NCBI GenBank assembly: GCA_947493995.1
Contig: CANLTJ010000005.1
Location: forward strand, 124,001-188,000
Origin: an uncultured Arachnia sp.
Lineage (GTDB): Bacteria; Actinomycetota; Actinomycetes; Propionibacteriales; Propionibacteriaceae
DNA: 64,000 bases
Direction of reading: 5' to 3'
The notes below the pieces were generated by a model, which saw only the letters and a program-made list of their open reading frames with translations, was not told the DNA's origin and searched no databases. Positions 1-11,563 of this stretch are shown here, in pieces (positions within the stretch are counted from its first letter, which is position 1; every line of letters begins with the position of its first letter). A program made the position numbers and the translations under genes.

Positions 1-2
1 GA

Positions 3-761
3 ATGGACGACGTGCTGAATCACCCACTGATTGCCTCGCGATACTTCTTTCCCGGGGGACGGGCACCGGCATCCACGGTGACCGTGCCCGTTGTCGGCGC
101 CGAGTTGGCCTGCGCTGTGCATCGGGTGGACCCTGAGGGGTTCACGGTGGTGCATTTCCACGGCAACGGTGAAGTGGTGGCGGACTGGCAGGGAGTCTGG
201 GACCGGGTGATCAACGCGCTGGGGTGGGATCTGTTCCTGGCTGAGTACCGCGGCTACGGAGGATCCACCGGCGAACCTCGGCTGGGCCTGATGCTGGAGG
301 ACGTCACGGCGGTCATCGAGGCGGCGGGCCCGCCTGAACGGATTGTGGTGATGGGGCGGTCAGTTGGCTCGTTCTTCGCGCTCGAGGCAGTCAGGCGATT
401 CCCGTCGATCGCGGGCCTGATTCTGGAAAGCGCCATCGCCGATCCGCTCGAGCGCCTTCTGCTGCGGGTATCGCCTGACGAAGTGGGTGCAAGCACGGAT
501 GAGTGGCGCAAGCTGGGTCAGCGCCTCGATCATCGGGCGAAGATCAGCGGGTACAGCGGTCCTTCGCTCGTGCTGCACACGCGATTCGACGGGCTGGTGG
601 ATGTCAGCCATGCCGAACGGCTGGCGCGGTGGGCGGGCGGCCCCTCGACGTTGCGCATCTTCGAGTCCGGTAACCACAACTCAATCCTCCCGGAGAACTG
701 GGACCTGTATGTCGCGGAGGTCACTGAATTTCTGGATCGAGTGAGGCGTACCAGTTCCTGA
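3..761 (+). CDS. Alpha/beta hydrolase family protein
   Basis: The 252-residue product looks like a soluble serine hydrolase of the alpha/beta-hydrolase fold. The oxyanion-type HGNGE motif lies near residues 53-57, the nucleophile elbow GRSVGS puts the likely catalytic serine at residue 120, and an Asp in FDGLVD and a His in GNHNS near the C terminus fit the rest of the triad. There is no signal peptide. The ATG sits three bases from the window edge, so an upstream start cannot be excluded. The substrate is unknown. It converges on the beta-galactosidase gene and does not obviously belong to that operon. Confidence 0.8.
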   Translation: MDDVLNHPLIASRYFFPGGRAPASTVTVPVVGAELACAVHRVDPEGFTVVHFHGNGEVVADWQGVWDRVINALGWDLFLAEYRGYGGSTGEPRLGLMLEDVTAVIEAAGPPERIVVMGRSVGSFFALEAVRRFPSIAGLILESAIADPLERLLLRVSPDEVGASTDEWRKLGQRLDHRAKISGYSGPSLVLHTRFDGLVDVSHAERLARWAGGPSTLRIFESGNHNSILPENWDLYVAEVTEFLDRVRRTSS

Positions 762-796
762 GTGCGAGGCGTGGCCGCAGGTGTCCACCTACGCTG

Positions 797-3778
<2,982 letters not shown>

Positions 3779-3787
3779 TCATTCCTA

Positions 3788-4723
3788 TCAGCCCTTGGTG
3801 GAGCCCAGCGTCAGACCTGCCACGAACTGCTTCTGCAGGACGAAGAAGACGATGAGCACTGGAAGCGCCACGAGTACTGACCCTGCAGACAGCAGGTTGT
3901 AGTCGGTGAAGAATTGGCCCTTCAGGTTGTTCAGGGCACTGGTGATGGGGAACTTGTCGCCCTGTCCGCCGAGGAGGACGGTGGCCCAGAAGAACTCGTT
4001 GTAGATCCAGGTGACCTGCAGCGTGGCGAGGGCTGCGAGAGCCGGCCGAACCAGCGGCATCGTGAGTTTCCAGTACTGGAGCCAGACGCTTGCTCCGTCC
4101 ACCTCGGCCGACTCGTAGATTTCGTGCGGGAGCGTCTTCATGTAGTTGCTCAGCACGAATGTGCAGAATCCCAGCTGGAAGGCGACGTTGATGGCAATCA
4201 GTCCCCAGAAGCTGCCCAGCAGCTGACCGGAACTGCTCATGAACTCCGGCAGGGGGATCTGCCGGTAGATGCGGAAGATGGGAACCAGGAGTGCTTGCGG
4301 CGGCAACAGGTTTGCTGCCAGGAAGATGGCCAGGAGCGTGAGGTTGAACCTGTAGCTGAACCGCGCCAACACGAACGCCACCAGGGATGCCAGGAAGAGC
4401 GTCGCGATCACGGCAGGCACCGTGATGATCACGGAGTTGATGAAGTACCTGCCCAGGTTCGCGTTCTCCCAGACGTTGCGGTAGTTCCCGAACGTCCACC
4501 CGCCGAAGGAGAGGTAGCCGTTGGCCTGAGTGTAGGCATAGTCGCGGAAAGAGTTGAGGACCGCCCAGAACAGCGGGAACATCCAGGCCAGCGCCAAGAT
4601 GGCCATCGCGACGGTGGCCACCCTGCCCCGCGGCTTGTTGAGAGCCGCGGAATCGGGGCGTTCCTTGGGTGCCTTGGGCGGCTTGGACTGTCCACGGGGC
4701 GTGGTGACCACTGCTGTACTCAT
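3788..4723 (-). CDS. Carbohydrate ABC transporter permease (MalG-type)
   Basis: This is a 311-residue inner-membrane permease of the binding-protein-dependent sugar family. A cytoplasmic Pro/Lys-rich N terminus of about 40 residues is followed by six predicted membrane segments. The EAA loop is visible as EIYESAEVDGAS, the site that contacts the ATPase. The reading frame runs further upstream, but the ATG at 4723 is chosen because it overlaps the stop of the preceding permease in an ATGA junction. It should form a heterodimer with the product of 4720-5688. No ATPase gene lies nearby, so a shared MsmK/MsiK-type ATPase elsewhere is expected. Confidence 0.92.
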   Translation of the reverse strand: MSTAVVTTPRGQSKPPKAPKERPDSAALNKPRGRVATVAMAILALAWMFPLFWAVLNSFRDYAYTQANGYLSFGGWTFGNYRNVWENANLGRYFINSVIITVPAVIATLFLASLVAFVLARFSYRFNLTLLAIFLAANLLPPQALLVPIFRIYRQIPLPEFMSSSGQLLGSFWGLIAINVAFQLGFCTFVLSNYMKTLPHEIYESAEVDGASVWLQYWKLTMPLVRPALAALATLQVTWIYNEFFWATVLLGGQGDKFPITSALNNLKGQFFTDYNLLSAGSVLVALPVLIVFFVLQKQFVAGLTLGSTKG

Positions 4724-5688
4724 CGGCGTTCCTCCTTGAAGACGATGCGCAGGTAGACGACGATGAACACCGACGAGATGAGCATCATGATGACGGCCAG
4801 TGCGGAGCCGAATCCGTAGCGCGCTGCCTCGCCCACCACGTTCTGGGACACCAGGGCAGCGAGAAGCTCGAGCCCGTTGGTGCCGCGGTTGACCACCCAG
4901 ACCAGGTCGAAGGCGCGGAGCGACTCGATGACCACGATGACGAGCACGATCATGTTGATCGGGCGCATGACGGGGAAGATGATGCGGAAGAATGTCTGTC
5001 TCTCCGAGGCACCGTCGACGGCTGCCGCCTCCCGCAGGGACGCATCGACGCCCTTCAGTCCGGCCAAGTAGATCAACATGATGTAGCCGGTGTGCCTCCA
5101 GGCAGTGGCCACGAGGACCGCCCACAAGTTGATGTCCGCATCGCCATACCAGTCGACCTGTGAGCCGAATACCTGATTGATGAGTCCTTGATCGCGGGAG
5201 TAGAACAGCTGCCAGATGAAGCCCACGAGCGCGAGCGACAACACCACCGGCATGTAGAAGGCGGTCTGGTAGAAGCGGCTGAATTTCATGCCCCGGTCCA
5301 GGATGACCGCAAGGAACATGCCGAGCAGCGTGGGGACGAAGAACAGGAAGGCCAGCCAGATCACGTTGTTCTGGACTGCTGGCCAGAACGGCGGATAGAT
5401 GGTGCCGATGTCGGAGTAGTTCTGGACACCAACCCAATCGATATTGTCGACGGGACCGATGCCGTTCCACCTGCCGAAGGACAAGACAACGGACAGGAAT
5501 GCCGGGATCCACACGAGACCCACCACGAACAGCGTGGGAATCAGCACCATGACGGTGACCACGGCGCGGTCTCGGCCCGGCATTCTACGCTTCCTCCGGC
5601 TGACCTTCTGCTGCGTCGCCTTGCCTGAGCCCGGTTCTGTCCTACCGACGCTTGTCGCCTCGTCCGGGCCCTCCACCGTCGTCGCCAT
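4720..5688 (-). CDS. Carbohydrate ABC transporter permease (MalF-type)
   Basis: This sugar permease has about 322 residues and six membrane segments, with the EAA loop SLREAAAVDGAS. An ATG at 5694 lies directly against the AGGGAG ribosome site. The ATG at 5688 has a six-base spacing and is therefore preferred. The first 40 residues are hydrophilic and basic. It lies 34 nt after the binding-protein gene and overlaps the next permease by four bases, so the three are certainly co-transcribed. Together with the beta-galactosidase and divergent alpha-galactosidase, the likely substrate is a galactoside such as lactose, melibiose or raffinose; this is inferred from context. Confidence 0.92.
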   Translation of the reverse strand: MATTVEGPDEATSVGRTEPGSGKATQQKVSRRKRRMPGRDRAVVTVMVLIPTLFVVGLVWIPAFLSVVLSFGRWNGIGPVDNIDWVGVQNYSDIGTIYPPFWPAVQNNVIWLAFLFFVPTLLGMFLAVILDRGMKFSRFYQTAFYMPVVLSLALVGFIWQLFYSRDQGLINQVFGSQVDWYGDADINLWAVLVATAWRHTGYIMLIYLAGLKGVDASLREAAAVDGASERQTFFRIIFPVMRPINMIVLVIVVIESLRAFDLVWVVNRGTNGLELLAALVSQNVVGEAARYGFGSALAVIMMLISSVFIVVYLRIVFKEERR

Positions 5689-5722
5689 CTTCATCTCCCT
5701 TTTCTCGTCGTGTCGAAGTGGG

Positions 5723-7072
5723 TCAGCCGCCGAAGATGGAGACCTTCTGCTCCTGGATGCTCTTGGTCACGCCGTCGATGTCGTCGGGATCACTCAGGAA
5801 CGCCTGCAGCGACGGGATGATCACGGTGGATGCGAAGTCCGAGCGGGTGTCACGATCGAGGAACTGAGCGATGTTGGCTGCCGCACCCACCACTTCTGCG
5901 GACTTCTTCTGCAGATCCGAGTAGCCGCTGGTATCGGCGTTCTCATTGGCCGCGATCATCGGCGTGGTGCCCTCATTGGCTGCGTTCGCCGCCTCCGCCG
6001 AGCCGAGCCACTTCATCATCTCCTTGGCGCCCGCCTCATTGCTGCCGGCCGCAGCAACGCAGAAACCGTCGATCGGGGCATCGAGTGCGTCCGCACCGAT
6101 GGAGGAGTCGAGCTCTGGGAAGGTGAAGAAGTCCAGGTCCTCTTCATCTTCGGGGATGGCATCCACCACGAATGTGCCGAGCAGGTACATACCGGCTTCA
6201 CCATTGCTGAGCGAGGTGGCGGCCTCCTGCCACGTCCGGCCGAGCGCGTCGGGCTGGTGGAAAGGCAGCAAGCCCTTCCAGGTGTCGAACACCTGCTTGA
6301 CCTCTGGGGAATCCCAGGCCTCTTCGCCGGCCATCAGTCGCATGTGGTAATCGAAGCCGTTGATGCGCATGTTCAGGATGTCGAAGGTGCCCATGGCCGG
6401 CCATCCGTCCTTGTCAGCGAACGCGAACGGGATCATGTCGTTGCCCTGCATCGTCGTCATGAGTGAGGTCAGTTCCTCAAGCGTCCCGGGCACCTCGTAC
6501 CCGTTCTGCTCGAACACCGACTTCTTGTAGAACACCGCCCATGGGTAGTAGTCCTTCGGCACGAAGTACTGGTTGCCGTCCGCGGCTGTCGAAGCAGCCT
6601 TGAAGCTCTCGTTGAGACCGTCGATCGGCCAGATGTCGCTGACGTCAGTGATCAGGCCCTGCTCAGCGAACTGGTTCATCCTGAAACCCGCGAACCAGGT
6701 GAACACGTCATCCGGGTTGCCCTGCAAGTAGGTGTTGATGTTCTGCTGGAAGGTGTTGTGGTCCACCTCGTTGCGGTCCACCTCGACTCCCGTCTCCGCC
6801 GCGTAGGCGGTGGCCATGTTGACCAGTCGCTCGTAGGCCGGCCCGGCACCGGATGCCTCGTTCATGCCGAACTTCACGGGCTGCGTGGCATCACCCGGCG
6901 CATTCGCGGTGCCTTCACCGCTTGTGTCATCTCCACATGCGGCGAGAAGTGTGGACGATCCCAGCATGGCTGCGCCGGCGAGCGAGCCACGCAAGAAGGT
7001 ACGCCGGGAGGACGCCATGCCGGACACGGAGCGCGGGACGCTGCCGCCGCGCGAAGAGATTGGACGGGACAT
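5723..7072 (-). CDS. Sugar-binding lipoprotein of ABC transporter (Tat-type signal)
   Basis: This 449-residue family-1 solute-binding protein captures sugar outside the membrane for the two permeases downstream. The start at 7072 is chosen because TTGGAGG lies seven bases upstream; the frame extends 12 more codons. Residues 22-27 read SRRTFL, a twin-arginine consensus, followed by a hydrophobic stretch and the lipobox LAAC with Cys46 as the lipidated residue. A Tat-exported lipoprotein is therefore predicted. The mature part has the features of the SBP_bac_1 fold. It is first in the operon and should be expressed most strongly. Confidence 0.92.
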   Translation of the reverse strand: MSRPISSRGGSVPRSVSGMASSRRTFLRGSLAGAAMLGSSTLLAACGDDTSGEGTANAPGDATQPVKFGMNEASGAGPAYERLVNMATAYAAETGVEVDRNEVDHNTFQQNINTYLQGNPDDVFTWFAGFRMNQFAEQGLITDVSDIWPIDGLNESFKAASTAADGNQYFVPKDYYPWAVFYKKSVFEQNGYEVPGTLEELTSLMTTMQGNDMIPFAFADKDGWPAMGTFDILNMRINGFDYHMRLMAGEEAWDSPEVKQVFDTWKGLLPFHQPDALGRTWQEAATSLSNGEAGMYLLGTFVVDAIPEDEEDLDFFTFPELDSSIGADALDAPIDGFCVAAAGSNEAGAKEMMKWLGSAEAANAANEGTTPMIAANENADTSGYSDLQKKSAEVVGAAANIAQFLDRDTRSDFASTVIIPSLQAFLSDPDDIDGVTKSIQEQKVSIFGG

Positions 7073-7128
7073 AACGGACCTCCAAGGATCGAGAAGATTT
7101 GACGCCATTGTTGGCCACCTGCTGTGGA

Positions 7129-7169
7129 AGCCAATCCTGAAGTTACACGAGTAGATATTGGCTGGTCAA
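7129..7169 (-). promoter_or_regulatory. Candidate promoter and operator of the galactoside ABC operon
   Basis: On the minus strand TTGACC (7164-7169) and TGTAAC (7142-7147) are separated by 16 nt and could be the -35 and -10 boxes. The inverted repeat AGCCAAT (7129-7135) / ATTGGCT (7157-7163) straddles the -10 box. It lies between the binding-protein gene and the divergent LacI gene, the expected place for a LacI-family operator. The arms are wider apart than in a classic LacI site, so the assignment is tentative. Confidence 0.35.
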
Positions 7170-7268
7170 GAGTTTTGTGCAGCTTTTCCTAGCATTGCCC
7201 CATGGTCCTCTACTCGCATAGAGTGATCAGGCCCAGCTCGTGATCGATAGTCCTCCAAGGAGTTGCTG

Positions 7269-8288
7269 ATGAGCCATCCCACTAATCCACGCAACATCAC
7301 TCGCGCTGATGTTGCGCGCTACGCGGGTGTCAGCACCGCTGTCGTCAGCTATGTCGTCAACGACGGCCCACGCTCGGTTGCCCCTGACACCGCCGCAAGA
7401 GTCCGCGAAGCCATGAGGGTGCTGCGCTACCAACCGGACCTGAACGCGCGGGCCCTCAAGAAGGGCAGAAGCCAAACGCTGGGTCTCGTCATGCCCGACA
7501 GCATGAACCCCTTCTTCACGGAACTCAGCCTCGCCATTGAGTCATCCGCCGCGACTCGCGGTCAGCGCATGCTGGTTGCCGATTCCCACGGGGACACTGA
7601 TTTGGAGGAGCAGTTGGTGACTGAACTGCTCGGGCGTCGCGTGGATGGCCTGCTGCTGGTCAGCTCCTTTCGCCGGTCAACACCGTCCGCACCGCTACCG
7701 GTCCAGGGGACACCGCTGGTGTTGTTGGACTGTCCCGGACCAGTGCCCGGGCACCACTCGATCGGTCCCGACGCACACGGAGGGGCCTTTGCTGCCGTCG
7801 ATCACCTCATTCGCGAGCACGACCAACGCCGCGTCGGATTCATCATCGGAGAGGGTTTCGGCACACCCGATCCCCGCCAGCTCGGCTGGGAGCGTTGCCT
7901 CCAGGACGCTGGTCTGCGGCGAGGTCCCATCGCCGTCGCGCCGTGGACCGCCGCGGGCGGATACGGCGCCACAAAGGATCTGCTCTCCCGCTCCCCGGCT
8001 CCCGACAGCATCTTCGTCGCTTCCGACGCGCAGGCAGTCGGGGCTCTGCATGCCCTCCACGAGGCCGGCATCGACGTGGGTGGCGACTGCCCGGTGGTCT
8101 CGTTCGACGGTACGCAACATTCTAGCTGGACCTGGCCGCCCCTGACATCTGTGAGGCAACCCGTGGAGGCCATGGCGGAAAAGGCACTGGATCTGGTGCA
8201 TTCACCCTCCACCGCACCCAGCCATCACGCCTTCGACACACATTTGATCATCCGCACTTCCTGCGGCTGCCACGCAAGCTCACCGTGA
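7269..8288 (+). CDS. LacI-family transcriptional regulator
   Basis: This 339-residue repressor has an N-terminal helix-turn-helix (residues about 8-32, containing DVARYAGVSTAVVSYVV) and a periplasmic-binding-like effector domain. The ATG at 7269 is preferred over an in-frame TTG two codons earlier because AAGGAG at 7257-7262 is six bases upstream of it. It is divergent from the binding-protein/permease/beta-galactosidase operon and its stop overlaps the alpha-galactosidase start by four bases. It probably represses both units and is released by a galactoside-derived inducer. The final residues contain the C-terminal motif RTSCG seen in many LacI proteins. Confidence 0.93.
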   Translation: MSHPTNPRNITRADVARYAGVSTAVVSYVVNDGPRSVAPDTAARVREAMRVLRYQPDLNARALKKGRSQTLGLVMPDSMNPFFTELSLAIESSAATRGQRMLVADSHGDTDLEEQLVTELLGRRVDGLLLVSSFRRSTPSAPLPVQGTPLVLLDCPGPVPGHHSIGPDAHGGAFAAVDHLIREHDQRRVGFIIGEGFGTPDPRQLGWERCLQDAGLRRGPIAVAPWTAAGGYGATKDLLSRSPAPDSIFVASDAQAVGALHALHEAGIDVGGDCPVVSFDGTQHSSWTWPPLTSVRQPVEAMAEKALDLVHSPSTAPSHHAFDTHLIIRTSCGCHASSP

Positions 8289-10528
8289 AAGGTCCAGACA
8301 TGTCATCAGCAACGAGGTCAGTCGTCATGCGCAGCGACGGCGTCAGCCTCGTTCTTGACATCTCCGCCGGACACCTGCCGTCCGTACTCCACTGGGGCGC
8401 CGATATCGGATCCCTCACGAAGCGCGACATCGACGGCTTGAATCTGTCATCGGTCAATCCCACCGGCCTGAACCAAGCGGATGATCCGGTGCGGGTGGCC
8501 ATCCTTCCGGAACAGTGGACCGGCTGGATGGGGCGCCCGGGTCTGCAGGGGTCACGTCAGGGACAAGCCTGGTCCCCACAATTCACCACACGTTCCATCG
8601 ACGTCGACGGAGAACCTCACCCGGGCGGGTCGGTGGAGATGGGCGCCGGTGTGTTGCGGGTAGTGGCCCGCGACGACACCTCGGAACTCGAGGTGGTGCA
8701 GACAATCGAGATGTTGACCGGCGGAGCTGTCCGCCTCCGCGCCGGCGTCACGAACCTCGCGTCCAGCCCCTATCAGGTCGACGGTCTCGATCTGGCGCTG
8801 CCAGTACCTCCGGTCGCCGACGAATTGCTGGACTTCGGTGGCCGATGGGCTCGCGAAAGGTTGCCACAGCGACACGAGTTCACCCTCGGCACCCACCTGC
8901 GGGAGAACCGCAAGGGCCGCACCGGCGCTGACTCCGCCTACCTCCTCCACGCGGGCATCCCGGGTTTCAATTTCGCCGGCGGTGAGGTCTGGGCCGTTCA
9001 CACCGCATGGAGCGGGAATCACGTGCACTATGCGGAGAGGTTGTCCAGCGGTGAGCAGGTCATCGGCGGTGGGGAACTTATTCTGCCCGGTGAGGTTGTC
9101 CTGCAGTCCGGTCAGTCGTATGAATCGCCGTGGGTCTACGGGGCCTGGGGCGTGGGCTTGGACGCCGTCGCCCGGCGCTTCCACACCCATCTGCGCTCCC
9201 GCGAGATGCATCCGTCCTCTCCTCGGCCGGTGACGCTCAATGTCTGGGAGGCGGTGTATTTCGATCACTCCCTGGCACCCCTGCTTGAGCTGGCTGAGCT
9301 GGCGTCATTTGTCGGTGTGGAGCGCTTCGTTCTGGACGACGGTTGGTTCTCCAGCCGCCGCGACGAGCGTTCCGGCCTCGGCGACTGGTGGGTATCCCCG
9401 GACGTGTGGCCGCAGGGTCTGGCTCCGCTCGTCGACGCGGTGACGGACTTGGGAATGCAGTTCGGACTGTGGTTCGAGCCCGAGATGGTGAATCCGGACT
9501 CGGAAGTGGCCCGAGAGCACCCGGAGTGGGTGATGGCCGCTGATCCGGCGCGTTGGCCCGTCGAGAGCCGGTACCAACAGGTGCTCAACCTGGGCATTCC
9601 GGAGTGCTACAACCATGTGCGCGATGCGATCATGGCTCTGCTTCGCGAGTACGACGTCTCCTACATCAAATGGGACCACAACCGCGATCTGGTGGAGGCG
9701 GGCAACCAGCAGACCGGACGCCCCGGCGTGCATGCCCAGACGCTGGCCTTCTACCGCCTGCTGGACGAGATCAGGACAGCATTCCCGTCTTTGGAGATCG
9801 AGTCCTGCTCCTCCGGTGGCGCGCGCATCGATCTGGAGGTACTGCAACACACGGATCGCGTCTGGACATCCGACTGCATTGATCCGCAGGAGCGTCAGCT
9901 GATGCACCGCTGGACAACCCAGCTCATACCACCGGAACTGATGGGAGCCCATGTCGCCTCCGACGTCTCCCACACCACCGGTCGCTGGCACACTCTCGGC
10001 TTCCGCGCCGCGTCTGCCATCTTTGGGCACCTGGGCATCGAGTGGGATCTTCGCAGCGCCCCCGAGCCCCAACTGTCCGAGCTTCGTCGCTGGGTCACCT
10101 TTCACAAAGAGCACCGTGAACTGGTGCACAACGGCGACCTGGTGCGCGTCGACTTTCCCGACGAGTCCCTGATCGGCCATGGCGTCGTCGCGAAGGATCA
10201 ACGCTCCGCCCTCTACTCCTTCGCCTCCGTCGGGCGCTCCGTCGCCAGCATGCTGGGGCGGGTCAGGGTGCCCGGCCTGCATCCCGAGCGCCGCTACCGC
10301 ATCCGCCCGGTCATGCCAGGCGGTGCCCTACCCGGGCTGATTCCGCCGCCCTGGTGGGGCGTCGACGGTGTCGCGTCCCACGGCCCCAACGTGGCACAGC
10401 CGGGATCGGTGTACGACGAGATTCCGGGCACTGTGGCGACGGGGCGCGTCCTCGCTACCGTCGGGGTTCCGCATCCCGTCATCAACCCCGAACAGGTGGT
10501 CCTCTACTGGGTCGAGGAGACCGAGTAG
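8285..10528 (+). CDS. Alpha-galactosidase, GH36
   Basis: The 747-residue enzyme has the full GH36 layout: an N-terminal beta-sandwich domain, a catalytic barrel and a C-terminal domain. The nucleophile is D464 in KWDHNRD and the acid/base is D530 in SDCIDPQER, with the ESCSSGGAR motif in between. It should release galactose from melibiose, raffinose and related sugars in the cytoplasm. The GTG at 8285 overlaps the LacI stop (GTGA); an ATG at 8300 preceded by AAAGG is a possible alternative. Co-transcription with the regulator and divergence from lacZ make this a combined alpha- and beta-galactoside locus. Confidence 0.94.
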   Translation: MKGPDMSSATRSVVMRSDGVSLVLDISAGHLPSVLHWGADIGSLTKRDIDGLNLSSVNPTGLNQADDPVRVAILPEQWTGWMGRPGLQGSRQGQAWSPQFTTRSIDVDGEPHPGGSVEMGAGVLRVVARDDTSELEVVQTIEMLTGGAVRLRAGVTNLASSPYQVDGLDLALPVPPVADELLDFGGRWARERLPQRHEFTLGTHLRENRKGRTGADSAYLLHAGIPGFNFAGGEVWAVHTAWSGNHVHYAERLSSGEQVIGGGELILPGEVVLQSGQSYESPWVYGAWGVGLDAVARRFHTHLRSREMHPSSPRPVTLNVWEAVYFDHSLAPLLELAELASFVGVERFVLDDGWFSSRRDERSGLGDWWVSPDVWPQGLAPLVDAVTDLGMQFGLWFEPEMVNPDSEVAREHPEWVMAADPARWPVESRYQQVLNLGIPECYNHVRDAIMALLREYDVSYIKWDHNRDLVEAGNQQTGRPGVHAQTLAFYRLLDEIRTAFPSLEIESCSSGGARIDLEVLQHTDRVWTSDCIDPQERQLMHRWTTQLIPPELMGAHVASDVSHTTGRWHTLGFRAASAIFGHLGIEWDLRSAPEPQLSELRRWVTFHKEHRELVHNGDLVRVDFPDESLIGHGVVAKDQRSALYSFASVGRSVASMLGRVRVPGLHPERRYRIRPVMPGGALPGLIPPPWWGVDGVASHGPNVAQPGSVYDEIPGTVATGRVLATVGVPHPVINPEQVVLYWVEETE

Positions 10529-10629
10529 CCACTACATGCCTCCGCGTCATGACGTGGCATGCCAGCTGCAACCCAGATTGCTGCGGCATCGTCCTGGAGA
10601 TGACATGCTCTCCTTTCGGGAGGTGTGCA

Positions 10630-11496
10630 GTGGAAACGATCGTTGTAGCTGGAGCCACCGGGTACCTGGGCCGGCATGTGGTGGTGGAACTCGCACAGCG
10701 CGGATACAAGGTCCGCGCGATTGTCCGTTCTCGAACTCGCGCGCAACACCCCGGCCCCTACGGATCGCCAGCCATCGGTGGCGCTGTCCACGAGTGGCGC
10801 GAAGGCGAGGTCACCGACCCCGGCTTCATTGAGGGAATCTGTGAGGGCGGGGACCGAGTCATCTCCGCACTGGGCGTCACCCGCCAGCGCGCCAGCCCGT
10901 GGGACATCGACTATCTTGCCAACCTGCGCCTGCTCCAGGATGCAGAGCGGCAATCATTGCGTTCCTTCCTCTACGTCAACGCCATGAACGCCGACGCCGG
11001 AACGACCCTCTACATGCGGGCCAAGTCAGCATTTCGTGAATGCCTCGAGCGATCCCTGATGACATCGCAGGTGATCAACCCATCGGGCTACTTCTCCGAC
11101 GCCACCGCGTTCCTGTCCATGGCCTGGCGAGGAGTCGCGCTACTCCCTCCCGACGAGCACGTCCAGATCGCTCCCATCCATGGGGCCGATCTGGCCACCT
11201 ACATCGTTGACCACATGGGCCACGAGAGTGGCTCCTGGGATGTCGGTGGTCCAGAGAATTTTACGTCCCCCGAGATTGCCACCATGGCGTTCGAAGCCGT
11301 CGGCAAGCCGCCCCGCATGGTCACGGTCCCGTCGCGCGCGGTGACGGCATCGGTCTGGTTGGCCTCCCGCGTCAGTAGGCGTGCGGGCGACTTCGCCCAG
11401 TTCCTGGCAGAACTCCTCACCACGTCGTCCGTGGCCGAAAACTTCGGCACTCGACATCTGTCCGACTATTTTCACGAGCTGGCGAGCCCGGAGTAG
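10630..11496 (+). CDS. NAD(P)-binding atypical SDR / NmrA-like protein
   Basis: This 288-residue Rossmann-fold protein begins almost at once with the dinucleotide-binding motif GATGYLGRHVV. No clear Tyr-x3-Lys catalytic pair is evident, so it resembles the extended or atypical SDR/NmrA group, which may act as oxidoreductases or redox sensors. The frame is open further upstream, but the GTG at 10630 follows GGGAGG by six bases and places the glycine motif at the N terminus as expected. It stands alone, about 100 bp after the alpha-galactosidase. No substrate can be assigned. Confidence 0.8.
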   Translation: METIVVAGATGYLGRHVVVELAQRGYKVRAIVRSRTRAQHPGPYGSPAIGGAVHEWREGEVTDPGFIEGICEGGDRVISALGVTRQRASPWDIDYLANLRLLQDAERQSLRSFLYVNAMNADAGTTLYMRAKSAFRECLERSLMTSQVINPSGYFSDATAFLSMAWRGVALLPPDEHVQIAPIHGADLATYIVDHMGHESGSWDVGGPENFTSPEIATMAFEAVGKPPRMVTVPSRAVTASVWLASRVSRRAGDFAQFLAELLTTSSVAENFGTRHLSDYFHELASPE

Positions 11497-11563
11497 GGGT
11501 CAGGTTCGCTACGTCGGCGTTCGTCGTGCGTGTCGGCTCCTGAAGCGGCCGCAGTGTGAGACG